A stretch of DNA of 64,000 nt from Parcubacteria group bacterium (GTDB lineage: Bacteria; Patescibacteria; Paceibacteria; UBA9973; UBA2103): the NCBI GenBank assembly GCA_028286605.1, contig JAQBRE010000002.1, positions 372,001 through 436,000 of the forward strand, written 5' to 3'. Of this stretch, positions 49,528 through 57,541 are shown piece after piece (the first letter of the stretch is position 1; every line of letters begins with the position of its first letter). The position numbers and the translations under genes were made by a program. The notes beneath the pieces were generated by a model. It saw only the letters and a program-made list of their open reading frames with translations, was not told the DNA's origin and ran no database searches.

Positions 49528-49566
49528 GCCACTAAGTATGCACATTGGTGGTAGGAGAAAGATAAA

Positions 49567-49599
49567 GGCGCGCTAGATTCTTTATGAATCTTGCGCGCC
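49567..49599 (-). terminator. Terminator of 49616-49912
   Basis: GGCGCGC-T-AGATT/AATCT-T-GCGCGCC stem with a T-T mismatch, T-rich after it on the minus strand. Confidence 0.75.
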
Positions 49600-49615
49600 C
49601 TTGTCCACCGATGAA

Positions 49616-49912
49616 CTATTTGAATCCGAGAGCCTTTCTGAAGTACGAGTTTTTCATAACGTGCTGCACCCGTGATTGGTCCTCCGTAACGACCGTGAGG
49701 ACTTCGGCGGCGACGCTCTCTCGAAGCGAATCGCACACCCCGAGTTCGTGATAAACGAACAGTATCCGCGTCACATGACGCATGATTTCTATCTGTTCGC
49801 TGGTGGCGCTGTCAAAGCGCGTGAGCGCTTTGTGCACCTGACCCCGCAACGCGCTCTCTGGCGGTTTTGGTTCCGGAGGCTTTGCGTAAAGCCTGCTTCT
49901 TGCCGTATTCAT
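49616..49912 (-). CDS. Orphan 98-residue protein (Shine-Dalgarno class)
   Basis: Starts at ATG 49912, 7 nt after AAGGGG. N-terminal Pro-rich basic part (KPPEPKPPES) then a helical domain (SEQIEIMRHVTRILFVYHEL...VAAEVLTVVTEDQ). No membrane segment or known motif. TATAGT lies upstream, and a terminator follows. Inserted between divergent dprA and serS. The frame stays open further upstream, but into the serS start region. Confidence 0.55.
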   Translation of the reverse strand: MNTARSRLYAKPPEPKPPESALRGQVHKALTRFDSATSEQIEIMRHVTRILFVYHELGVCDSLRESVAAEVLTVVTEDQSRVQHVMKNSYFRKALGFK

Positions 49913-49997
49913 GTACTGCCCCTTCTGCTTAAAGTCTTCCGCAAGCACTATACTCTCTCTTTCCGGAAGCGCATCCATGTCGTAGAATGCGGAGAAC

Positions 49998-51266
49998 ATG
50001 TTAGATATCAATTTCATCCGCGAGAATGCCGACGTCGTGAAGGCAGGGGCCGCTAAGAAGCTCATTGAGGTGGATATCGATCGCCTTCTTTCGCTCGATT
50101 CGGAGCGTAAGATGCTGCGTCAGAAGCTGGATGACGGCAAGGCGGAACAGAACCGCATGAGCGCGACTATTGCGAAAGCGGAAGGCGATCAGCGTACCGA
50201 ATACATCGAACGCATGCGCGCGGTGAAGGACGGTTTGACCGAAACAGAAGAGCAGTACGAAAAAGTGCTCGCGGAATGGCAGCTGCTCATGCTCACCGTC
50301 CCGAACATCCCAGACATGACTGTGCCGGAAGGCGAGAGCGATGCGGATAATCAGGAAGTGAAGAAATGGGGAGAAGCGCCGACGTTCGCGTTCACGCCGA
50401 AGGATCATATCGAACTCATGACGGCGAGTGGCATGGCAGATTTCGAACGCGGCGCGAAGGTTGCCGGTTTCCGCGGATACTTCCTGAAGGGTGATGGAGT
50501 ACTGCTTGCGAATGCCGTTTCGCAGCTCGCACTGAATCACTTCGTCGGAAAAGGATTCGAACCGATGATGGTGCCGTCGCTCGTTCGTCGCGAAACGTTC
50601 CTTGGCACAGGGTATCTGCCGCAGGGAGAGGAAGATTTATATAAGACGCAGGATGGCGAGTATCTAGCTGGTACGGGCGAGGTGGCGACGATGGGATACT
50701 ACATGGACGAAACGCTCGAGGCGAGCGACCTGCCGAAGAAGTTCGTTTCGTATTCGCCTTGTTTCCGTCGTGAGGCAGGAAGCCATAGTAAGGACACGAA
50801 GGGATTGATCCGTGTGCATGAGTTCTTCAAGTGGGAGCAGGTCGTGCTTGCAGAAGCTTCGCACGAAGGTTCTGTGCAGCTGCACGAGGAGCTCACCGCG
50901 AATGCAGAGGAATTTCTGCAGAAGCTCGGCCTTGCGTATCGCGTAGTGGTGAACTGCGGCGGCGATCTTGGTTTGGGACAGGTGAAGAAATATGACATCG
51001 AAGCGTGGCTTCCTTCGCAGGAAACGTATCGTGAGACGCATTCTTCTTCATACTTCCATGATTTCCAGACGCGCCGTCTGAACATCCGCTATCGCGACAA
51101 AAATGGAAAGATGGCCTTTGCGCACTCGCTCAACAACACTGCAGTAGCTATGCCGCGCATACTCACGATGCTCGTTGAGAATTATCAGCAGGAAGACGGC
51201 ACGATTCGCGTTCCTGAGGCATTAGTCCCGTATGTCGGAAAGGAAATCCTGGGACGTCGTCCGTAA
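49998..51266 (+). CDS. serS: Serine-tRNA ligase
   Basis: 422 residues. N-terminal coiled-coil arm (about 30-105) that grips the long arm of tRNA-Ser, then the class II core: motif 2 (SYSPCFRREAGSHSKDTKGLIRVHEF) is conserved in parts SYSPCFRREAGS and RVHEFFKWE, with ETHSSSYFHDFQTRR and NNTAVAMPRILTMLVENYQ (motif 3). TAGAAT ends 9 nt before ATG. Overlaps the ftsQ-like gene by 35 nt. Confidence 0.96.
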   Translation: MLDINFIRENADVVKAGAAKKLIEVDIDRLLSLDSERKMLRQKLDDGKAEQNRMSATIAKAEGDQRTEYIERMRAVKDGLTETEEQYEKVLAEWQLLMLTVPNIPDMTVPEGESDADNQEVKKWGEAPTFAFTPKDHIELMTASGMADFERGAKVAGFRGYFLKGDGVLLANAVSQLALNHFVGKGFEPMMVPSLVRRETFLGTGYLPQGEEDLYKTQDGEYLAGTGEVATMGYYMDETLEASDLPKKFVSYSPCFRREAGSHSKDTKGLIRVHEFFKWEQVVLAEASHEGSVQLHEELTANAEEFLQKLGLAYRVVVNCGGDLGLGQVKKYDIEAWLPSQETYRETHSSSYFHDFQTRRLNIRYRDKNGKMAFAHSLNNTAVAMPRILTMLVENYQQEDGTIRVPEALVPYVGKEILGRRP

Positions 51267-52203
51267 GCCGGTGCAGGCGCGGCCTGCGGCCGCGCCTGAA
51301 GAAACCGGCCATCCCGTCGCTACTCATGCGCCGAAGCTTTCTAATGGCCCGCGTCGCGGCACGAAGAAGCCAGCACCTGCACGACCGCTTCGCGAGAAGC
51401 GTAAGAAGCAGGAACGCTTCTATCAAGTCTTTTTAATACTGTTGCTGCTTGCGCTCGTTGCGGGTGCGTTTTATCTTTTGTGGCTGCCAGCGCTTCGGGT
51501 AAATACGATAGATGCGCAAGGTCCTGATGCAGATGGTGGGAAGCAGATAACAGCGAGCGTGATTGAAGGAACCTACTGGTATGTCTTTCCGCGCAATTCT
51601 ATATTCATGCTACCGGAATCAGATATACGCGCACCAATCCTTAAGCAGTACCCGGACATCGAAGCCATTTCTATAAAGTCTACATCGCTGCATGGTATCG
51701 ACATCATCGCCACGCCACGCCAGGCTGCGTTCATATGGTGCGGCGTGTCGGTAAATGCGCTTGACGCGAACGGTTCATGCTTTGATGCCGATGCAGACGG
51801 ACTTCTCTTCGCTCCCTCAGACCCATCACTCGTGAATGCAAGTTCCACGCTGCGCATTTTCGCACCGCTTGATCGCGATGTGGCGATAGACAGTTCTCCG
51901 GTACGCGCGCACGTGGTCGCGTCGAAACAGATTCCTGATGCGCTTCGCTTAGTGAAAGCACTCCGCGATCTTGGTGCGCCGGTTACATCTCTTTCTATAC
52001 AAGGAGACGAAGGTGATCTGTATCTGAATGGCAAGACGAGGGTGTTGTATGTGCTTGGTCACGAGGAACAGGCGGCTGAACTTGCGGCAAGCACGTTCCC
52101 GACCCTTAACCTTATGGACGGCACCATTGATTACGTAGACCTTCGCTTCGTAAGCGAACCGAACCAGCCGGGGAAGGTCTACGTGAAAAGATTCGGACAA
52201 TAA
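51232..52203 (+). CDS. FtsQ/DivIB-like division protein
   Basis: 323 residues. Basic Pro/Lys-rich cytosolic head (about 1-62), one membrane helix (about 63-88), then a POTRA-like segment (LRVNTIDAQG...ITASVIEGTYWYVFPRNSIFMLPESDIRAPILKQ, given in parts: VNTIDAQG, TYWYVFPRNSIFML, APILKQYPDI) and a beta-rich C-terminal part ending VDLRFVSEPNQPGKVYVK. This order fits FtsQ. Length is slightly above average. Starts inside serS. Confidence 0.65.
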   Translation: MSERKSWDVVRKPVQARPAAAPEETGHPVATHAPKLSNGPRRGTKKPAPARPLREKRKKQERFYQVFLILLLLALVAGAFYLLWLPALRVNTIDAQGPDADGGKQITASVIEGTYWYVFPRNSIFMLPESDIRAPILKQYPDIEAISIKSTSLHGIDIIATPRQAAFIWCGVSVNALDANGSCFDADADGLLFAPSDPSLVNASSTLRIFAPLDRDVAIDSSPVRAHVVASKQIPDALRLVKALRDLGAPVTSLSIQGDEGDLYLNGKTRVLYVLGHEEQAAELAASTFPTLNLMDGTIDYVDLRFVSEPNQPGKVYVKRFGQ

Positions 52204-52217
52204 GGTACTGTCCCAGT

Positions 52218-53213
52218 ATGGAATCGTTCTGGAAAAACCTACCGAAGCCCTTCTTCGGACTCGCGCCTCTGGCGGATGTAACAGACCCTGCGTTTCGCAG
52301 ATTAGTCAGCGAATACGGAAAGCCCGACGTGATGTGGACGGAATTCGTTTCGGCGGACGGCTTGTATCACACACGCGAAAAGAAAGGCATGAAGGACGAA
52401 GAGAATCCGCTCTTCCGCGACTTCGGCTACACCGAAGGTGAACGGCCGATCGTCGCCCAGATATTTTCCAGTACGCCGGAGATGATCGAATATGCCTCGG
52501 AGCTTGCTGCGAAGCTTGGGTTCGATGGAGTGGACATAAACATGGGATGCCCGGATAAATCCATCGAGAAGCAGGGAGCCGGTGCAGCAATGATAAAGAC
52601 TCCGGAGCTGGTGGCACCGATAGTGGAAGCCGCGCGCCGCGGAGCGGCGCGCGGCAAAGAAGGCGGCCTTCCCATTTCAATAAAGACTCGCATCGGCTAC
52701 AACCAGGAAATCATGGATACGTGGCTTCCCGTAGTTCTCGCTGCAAAACCTGATGCTCTTACCGTGCACCTGCGCACGCGCAAAGAGATGTCGCTCGTAG
52801 ATGCGCACTGGGAACTGATGGCGCGCGCGGTGCAGCTCAGGAATGAACACAGTCCTGAAACGATAATCCTTGGCAACGGAGATGTGAAGGATCTTGCTGA
52901 TGCGCGAGCAAAAGCAGAAGCGACCGGTGCAGACGGTATCATGCTCGGTCGGGCGGTCTTCGGAAACCCGTGGCTCTTCACTGAGCGTGCATCCGAAACC
53001 ATCTCGCCGCGTGAACGTGTCGAAGCATTGCAGAAGCTCACCACCTATTTCAGCGACCTTCGTCCTGCAAAGTCTGCGCACCTCCTCAAGAAGCATTTCA
53101 AGTCGTTCATAACCGGCTGGCCTGAAGCATCGAAGCTCCGATCAAAGCTCATGGACGCGCCATCGCTCGAGGCTTTGAACGAAATTCTCTCGGAAGAGCT
53201 CACCCTGCTATAA
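52218..53213 (+). CDS. tRNA-dihydrouridine synthase
   Basis: FMN enzyme reducing uridine in tRNA D loops. 331 residues: PKPFFGLAPLADVTDPAFR at the barrel start, active-site Cys in NMGCPDKSIEKQGAG, SIKTRIGY, VHLRTRKE, LGNGDVKD and the FMN-phosphate site GIMLGRAVFGNPW. Subtype (DusA/B/C) cannot be decided. TACTGT ends 6 nt before ATG. dnaX follows after 7 nt. Confidence 0.92.
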   Translation: MESFWKNLPKPFFGLAPLADVTDPAFRRLVSEYGKPDVMWTEFVSADGLYHTREKKGMKDEENPLFRDFGYTEGERPIVAQIFSSTPEMIEYASELAAKLGFDGVDINMGCPDKSIEKQGAGAAMIKTPELVAPIVEAARRGAARGKEGGLPISIKTRIGYNQEIMDTWLPVVLAAKPDALTVHLRTRKEMSLVDAHWELMARAVQLRNEHSPETIILGNGDVKDLADARAKAEATGADGIMLGRAVFGNPWLFTERASETISPRERVEALQKLTTYFSDLRPAKSAHLLKKHFKSFITGWPEASKLRSKLMDAPSLEALNEILSEELTLL

Positions 53214-53220
53214 TCACTAT

Positions 53221-54249
53221 ATGCATCAGTCCCTGTATCGAAAATATCGTCCGCATACCTTCAAGGATGTCGCCGGACAGGATCAGGTTATCGTACCGCT
53301 CCTGGCACAGATAGAAGGAAAGACCGTCGGGCATGCGTACCTCTTCGCCGGCTCACGCGGCCTCGGAAAGACGTCTATCGCACGCATCTTTGCACGCGAG
53401 CTCGGCACGAAGGATTCCGATCTCTATGAGATAGACGCCGCATCGAACAATAGCGTGGACGATATCCGTGCGCTCACTGAAAACGTGTACACGCTTCCAT
53501 TCGCGTCGCCCTATAAGGTCTACATTCTGGACGAAGCGCACATGCTTTCGAAAGGCGCGTGGAATGCATTCCTGAAGACGCTCGAGGAACCTCCTGCGCA
53601 TGCGCTTTTCATACTTGCCACCACAGAGCTCGATAAAGTTCCTGAAACGGTGCAATCTCGCTGTCAGGTATTTCAATTCCGTAAGCCGACGCGCACCGGG
53701 CTCGCATCGCTCGTTTCTGATATCGCAAAGAAAGAAGGCTATACGATGGAACCGGCTGCAGCAGACCTCGTTTCGCTCATGGGAGACAACTCATATCGCG
53801 ATGCGCTTTCCGTTCTTGAAAAAGTGCTTGCATCAGCGTCAGGCAAGAAGCTCACACTCGAAGAAGTGGAGCAGGCAACTGGCGCACCTAAGCATGCACT
53901 CGTGCACGCGCTCATAACAGCGCTCTCGGAAGGGAATCAGGAAGCAGCACTTACCGCTATCGGTAATGCGAACACTGCTGAAGTGAACATGTCGCTGTAT
54001 CTCACGCTCGTGCTTGAACGCATGCGTCTTATCCTGCTCGCTCGCCACGCACCCGAGACGCGCAAAGATATAAAAGAAGAGCTTGGTGCTGAAGATTATG
54101 CAGAAATCGAAACAGTAGCAGCAAACAAAGAATCAAAACTTACGCACCAGACGCTCCGCATCTTCCTTGAAGCAGCGAGCCGTATGCGATTCTCTCCTAT
54201 TCCATCGCTTCCGCTTGAACTCGCGGTACTTGAACTCGCCACAACTTAG
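53221..54249 (+). CDS. dnaX: DNA polymerase III clamp-loader subunit (DnaX), no zinc module
   Basis: 342 residues. AAA+ core: YRPHTFKDVAGQDQV, P-loop AGSRGLGKTS, YEIDAASNNSVDDIR, LDEAHMLSKGAWNAFLKTLEEPP, ILATTELDKVPETVQSRC, then the helical collar domain. Between ARELGTKDSD and LYEIDAAS, the roughly 30-residue loop with the four zinc-binding Cys is absent. No tau-type C-terminal extension either, so this is a gamma-like minimal form. TATAAT (53209-53214) ends 6 nt before ATG. Confidence 0.93.
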   Translation: MHQSLYRKYRPHTFKDVAGQDQVIVPLLAQIEGKTVGHAYLFAGSRGLGKTSIARIFARELGTKDSDLYEIDAASNNSVDDIRALTENVYTLPFASPYKVYILDEAHMLSKGAWNAFLKTLEEPPAHALFILATTELDKVPETVQSRCQVFQFRKPTRTGLASLVSDIAKKEGYTMEPAAADLVSLMGDNSYRDALSVLEKVLASASGKKLTLEEVEQATGAPKHALVHALITALSEGNQEAALTAIGNANTAEVNMSLYLTLVLERMRLILLARHAPETRKDIKEELGAEDYAEIETVAANKESKLTHQTLRIFLEAASRMRFSPIPSLPLELAVLELATT

Positions 54250-54533
54250 CGTTGCCCTAACAGGTTTCCGCTCGTATGTATCGTCTGTATTTCCGCATGC
54301 GGTCGCGGGGTGATCTGATAGTTCGCCTGTACGTAGCAAAGATCACGCCGAAGCTCGCGAGCAGCGATCCGCTCCTTATCGGTAACTCCTTCTGATTCGC
54401 ATCGCTCGAGTGCCTCCTCTACGAATCCCATCATGGTAGCCAGGAAAGCGAAATAGTCGCCGGCTTGAATATGGAAATCAATATGCGCAGGCGAGTCGTT
54501 AAGCATGAGCGTACTTGAAGAAGTTTTGTACAT
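54246..54533 (-). CDS. Small helical protein convergent with dnaX
   Basis: 95 residues from ATG 54533. TACACT (54540-54545) ends exactly 6 nt before this ATG, which decides the start over the upstream ATG at 54563. Mostly helical (DYFAFLATMMGFVEEALERCESEG; AARELRRDLCYVQANYQI). No membrane segment or known motif. Overlaps dnaX by 4 nt tail to tail. Confidence 0.6.
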   Translation of the reverse strand: MYKTSSSTLMLNDSPAHIDFHIQAGDYFAFLATMMGFVEEALERCESEGVTDKERIAARELRRDLCYVQANYQITPRPHAEIQTIHTSGNLLGQR

Positions 54534-54661
54534 AGGTTCAGTGTAGTAATCATAGTGGCCCACGCACTACGAATTGCCTAGGGACAACGCACGTTCTTCT
54601 TCATATTTTCTGTATTTTTCTCTTAATTTCTTCATATCTTAAATCAGTACAATAGGCACTG

Positions 54662-55399
54662 ATGAGTAAAGATCGAAAACAAGTAGCGATACGAATGCGT
54701 AAAGAAGGTAAAACCTATAGTGAAATTTGTAATGAACTTACTATTGCCAAATCAACTCTCTCACTCTGGTTACGAGCTGTGGAATTATCCAAACCTCAAG
54801 AGCAGAGAATAACTGAAAAGCGTACCCAAGCAGCTGCACGAGGAGGAAAAGCACGCCACGATACTCGCATAAAGGAGATCGAGTATTCAAATATCGCTGG
54901 GATAGAAAGTATCGGCAAGCTAACCCCGCGCGAATTGTGGCTTATCGGTATTGCCCTTCATTGGGCCGAGGGTTCAAAACAGAATGAACGCTCACTAAGT
55001 GCAGGCATCGTGTTTAGTAATTCCGACTATCGAATGGTCCAGGTCTTTCTGTTGTGGTTAGGTCTATTTAAAGTACTCGATGAGGACATTATCTTTGAAT
55101 TATATGTACACGCCAGTAGAAAAGAGGAAATAGAATTATTCAAAGGGTGGTGGTCCGAAAGACTTGCAGTTCCGATTGAAAATCTTTCCCGTATATATTT
55201 AAAGCAAGGAAATCCTCAGACAAGACGCACGAATACAGAAGACTTGTATCATGGCCTCATCCGCATTAAAGTTAAAAAGAGCACCGCGATGAATCGCAAT
55301 ATACAGGGCCTGATTCATGGCATTGCAACTCAATTGGGGAGTGGTGTAATTGGTAACACGTCTGCCTTTGAAGCAGAAGACTCTAGGATCGTACCCTAG
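54662..55399 (+). CDS. HTH plus LAGLIDADG-like putative selfish endonuclease reading into tRNA-Gln
   Basis: 245 residues. An N-terminal helix-turn-helix of resolvase type (IRMRKEGKTYSEICNELTIAKSTLSLWL), quoted here as GKTYSEICNELTIAKSTLS, then a mixed domain with LIGIALHWAEGSK, GIVFSNSDYRMVQVFLLWL and DLYHGLIRIKVKKS. Its order of helix, Gly-containing strand and Asp/Ser resembles LAGLIDADG-type nucleases. That assignment is inference. The last 22 codons are encoded by tRNA-Gln on the same strand and end at TAG inside its T stem. TACAAT ends 8 nt before ATG. AT-rich compared with neighbours. Confidence 0.7.
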   Translation: MSKDRKQVAIRMRKEGKTYSEICNELTIAKSTLSLWLRAVELSKPQEQRITEKRTQAAARGGKARHDTRIKEIEYSNIAGIESIGKLTPRELWLIGIALHWAEGSKQNERSLSAGIVFSNSDYRMVQVFLLWLGLFKVLDEDIIFELYVHASRKEEIELFKGWWSERLAVPIENLSRIYLKQGNPQTRRTNTEDLYHGLIRIKVKKSTAMNRNIQGLIHGIATQLGSGVIGNTSAFEAEDSRIVP

Positions 55400-55407
55400 C
55401 TCCCCAG
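55335..55407 (+). tRNA. tRNA-Gln (TTG), overlapped by a putative nuclease gene
   Basis: Acceptor TGGGGAG/CTCCCCA with the U1-A72 pair and discriminator G usual for Gln, anticodon loop CTTTGAA (anticodon TTG), T stem CTAGG/CCTAG. The T loop is ATCGTAC, not TTCRANY, which is unusual. CCA not encoded. Confidence 0.88.
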
Positions 55408-55453
55408 CATCTATAACCAGCATTCGATCTCCAGTCTCCCAGCAATAAAATAA

Positions 55454-55483
55454 AACCCCGCCGGGGTGTGTGCCGACGGGGTT
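55454..55483 (-). terminator. Terminator of 55505-55768
   Basis: AACCCCG/CGGGGTT stem with a 16-nt loop, followed on the minus strand by TTATTTTATT. Confidence 0.75.
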
Positions 55484-55504
55484 GAAGATTCTGGTTCGCA
55501 AAAG

Positions 55505-55768
55505 TCATGCGTCCAAAGTGATCTGATGAGGGTGGGCTTCGACGCGACGGAACTCGCCGCCAACATCGAAATCTACATCGAAAAGATCAGGAGCGCCCGA
55601 CGCCCGTCCGTGTACGAGACCTCGTGTACCGAATGGGATATCTCGTAGTGATGGTCCTCGATATGTTCCGAGTGGCGGTGTGATTCGTCCAGAGAAGTCC
55701 TCTGTGGCGATCACAAGGTCATCTTTGCGAATCTTGTTCGGGTTCGGTTGATGTCGCTTGTTAGCCAT
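55505..55768 (-). CDS. Orphan 87-residue protein (Shine-Dalgarno class)
   Basis: Starts at ATG 55768, 6 nt after GGAGGG. Basic N-terminus (ANKRHQPNPNKIRK) then a beta-rich stretch (DDLVIATEDFSGRITPP; FGTRGLVHGRASG; FDVDFDVGGEFRRVEAHPHQI) that could be a small SH3-like barrel. That is a guess from pattern only. TTGACT-16-TATAAT promoter (55794-55821) and a private terminator. Function unknown. Confidence 0.65.
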   Translation of the reverse strand: MANKRHQPNPNKIRKDDLVIATEDFSGRITPPLGTYRGPSLRDIPFGTRGLVHGRASGAPDLFDVDFDVGGEFRRVEAHPHQITLDA

Positions 55769-55793
55769 TTGTGACCCTCCATTGACTGTATAT

Positions 55794-55821
55794 ATTATAC
55801 ATCTATAGATTTGTAAGTCAA
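55794..55821 (-). promoter_or_regulatory. Promoter of 55505-55768
   Basis: Minus-strand TTGACT (55821-55816), 16-nt spacer, perfect TATAAT (55799-55794). Confidence 0.85.
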
Positions 55822-55868
55822 TAGTTAGATTCAAACATCGTTTCAGCCAGTATATTTAGAAAATAGAA

Positions 55869-55897
55869 AGCCGCCCGTATCTTTCGATAGGGCGGCT
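55869..55897 (-). terminator. Terminator of 55933-56250
   Basis: AGCCGCCC/GGGCGGCT with inner TATC-TTTC-GATA; TTTCTATTTTC follows on the minus strand. Confidence 0.85.
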
Positions 55898-55932
55898 AAG
55901 CAGTGGGTTTGCTCATACCTGTTGTCGCGCTT

Positions 55933-56250
55933 CTATTGCAGCTGCGTTATCTGCTCTTCGAAGCACCACTGAATCGCGATCGGGCCTTTCGAGTGCATCT
56001 GCACCGTATAGGCGAGCCGGTCTCCTTTTTCAGGAATGCGAAACGTGTCGCCATTCTCGAGCTGAATCAGAATGATCTGGCCCGAGGTATCCTTTTCAGG
56101 ACGGCTTATGTTCTTCCAGAAGAAATGCAGATACTCGACGCCGCTTCGCGCGACATCAGGGACAATGAAGCCCTTCGCGACAGGGGAGTAGGTGGAATCG
56201 AAATCCGTAACCGTGCCATACTCGATCGTCTTAACAATAGATTCGCTCAT
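55933..56250 (-). CDS. Divergent cold-shock-domain-like protein (Shine-Dalgarno class)
   Basis: 105 residues. The order YGTVTDFDSTYSPVAKGFIVPD, then VEYLHFFWKNISRP, and later EKGDRLAYTVQMHSKGPIA, follows the CspA strands (KGFGFI, VFVHFSAI, G-x-V-x-F...KGPxA), though the RNP residues are altered and a 25-residue insertion splits the barrel. An RNA-binding role is inference. Promoter TTGACA-16-TACTAT (56321-56348), a leader of about 64 nt with a CCGAG-AAC-CTCGG hairpin (56282-56294), and GAAGGA before ATG. Confidence 0.6.
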   Translation of the reverse strand: MSESIVKTIEYGTVTDFDSTYSPVAKGFIVPDVARSGVEYLHFFWKNISRPEKDTSGQIILIQLENGDTFRIPEKGDRLAYTVQMHSKGPIAIQWCFEEQITQLQ

Positions 56251-56320
56251 AGGTATGTATCCTTCGTGCGGATTGTGAAGCCCGAGAACCTCGGTTCAAG
56301 GGCATGTTCAAGCTGAAATC

Positions 56321-56348
56321 ATAGTATCATATAAACAAGTATTGTCAA
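56321..56348 (-). promoter_or_regulatory. Promoter of 55933-56250
   Basis: Minus-strand TTGACA (56348-56343), 16-nt spacer, TACTAT (56326-56321). Confidence 0.8.
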
Positions 56349-56395
56349 TACACCCCCAATACGGCCAGCGAGATTACATGAGGTACAATTACGCT

Positions 56396-56827
56396 ATGTC
56401 AGAAAAACCACCACGCTTCGAGGCCAAGAAAGAGCTCACCGATCAGGAAAAGGAATGGAAAGAGCTAGAAGAATCTTATGCGGACAAGATAAACGCATAT
56501 GCCACCGCAGAAGCAGGGCAAGACAGTCCTGAACACTGCGCAGAAAAGATAGAGGAATTGAATACGCTTCTCGATTCTTTTGAAAAGACACACGATGTGG
56601 AGGCACTATATGCGATTACCGAACTCGATCGTCACGTCGCGAAAGATCATCCGACACGCGAACCCGCCCGGCAGGACCTGGCGCCAATCGTTGCGCTCTT
56701 GAATTATCTAGCGAAACAGGAGGCAGTCTCGTCTGAAGCGTTTGCCACCCTAAAGGCAAGGCATCGCCACATTGATCAAGCTATTGGAACTATACGTAAC
56801 GAGAATCAGGTCATACATCTTAAATAG
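56396..56827 (+). CDS. Helical protein, unknown
   Basis: 143 residues from ATG 56396, chosen because TACAAT (56384-56389) ends 6 nt before it. Charged and helical throughout (KKELTDQEKEWKELEESYADK; ALYAITELDRHVAKDHP), no Cys cluster and no membrane segment. Reminiscent of small cytosolic CPR proteins of unknown role. A zinc-ribbon gene follows on the same strand. Confidence 0.65.
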   Translation: MSEKPPRFEAKKELTDQEKEWKELEESYADKINAYATAEAGQDSPEHCAEKIEELNTLLDSFEKTHDVEALYAITELDRHVAKDHPTREPARQDLAPIVALLNYLAKQEAVSSEAFATLKARHRHIDQAIGTIRNENQVIHLK

Positions 56828-56905
56828 CCTGTAGATGAAGGCTCAAAGGCGAGATTTGTCATATTTAAATTATATGATATAATGACCCTACGATAACAAT
56901 CTATT

Positions 56906-57409
56906 ATGGCCGAATACAAAAAGAACACTGGTTTTAAGAAGAGCTTCGCAAGCCGCGGAGCGAGCGGTCCTGGCCGTTTCAGCCGTCCGAATAGCGACGG
57001 ACCTCGTGAAATGTTCAAGGCGCAGTGCAGCAACTGTAAGAATGAATGCGACGTCCCCTTCAAGCCGAACGGTACGAAGCCGGTATTCTGCCAGAACTGC
57101 TTCAAGCGTGATGAAGATCGCGACTCACGTGATTCACGTGGCCCTCGCGATTCCTTCCAGAAGCGTGATTTCAATGCGCCGCGTTCATTCGCACCCGCAT
57201 CGCAGTCTAATGATCACCGTATCGATGATCTGAAGCGCCAGATGATGACTCTTGATAGCAAGCTCGACCGTGTCGTGCAGATGCTCGAGTCTTCTTCTCG
57301 CAAGGCTGCTGCATCCGCACCGGAAGCTATCGTTGCTGAGGCAACCGTAGAGGAAAAGCCTGTCAAAAAGGCGGCAACAAAGAAGGTCGCAGCAAAGAAA
57401 GCGAAGTAA
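56906..57409 (+). CDS. CxxC-x17-CxxC zinc-ribbon protein
   Basis: 167 residues. Gly/Arg/Phe-rich N-terminus, then CSNC and CQNC separated by exactly 17 residues (about 41-65), with DVPFKPNGTKPVF between them as in the CxxC-x17-CxxC family common in CPR bacteria. A short coiled helix (RIDDLKRQMMTLDSKLDRVVQ, given in part as LKRQMMTLDSKLDRVVQML) and a Lys/Ala tail follow. A nucleic-acid-binding role is likely but not shown. TATAAT lies at 56878-56883 and AACAAT 5 nt before ATG. Confidence 0.8.
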   Translation: MAEYKKNTGFKKSFASRGASGPGRFSRPNSDGPREMFKAQCSNCKNECDVPFKPNGTKPVFCQNCFKRDEDRDSRDSRGPRDSFQKRDFNAPRSFAPASQSNDHRIDDLKRQMMTLDSKLDRVVQMLESSSRKAAASAPEAIVAEATVEEKPVKKAATKKVAAKKAK

Positions 57410-57432
57410 GAAATCTGAAGTATTCATGATTC

Positions 57433-57457
57433 ACGCGCGGTTTATATAACCGCGCGT
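57433..57457 (+). terminator. Terminator of the zinc-ribbon gene
   Basis: ACGCGCGGTT/AACCGCGCGT, 10 bp with a 5-nt loop. Confidence 0.75.
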
Positions 57458-57541
57458 ATACTTCGTGTTCTGTGTAGAGAAACGCAACGGATGTAATGGA
57501 ATGACGACACGCACAGTCATTACTACATAACGCACATATCT

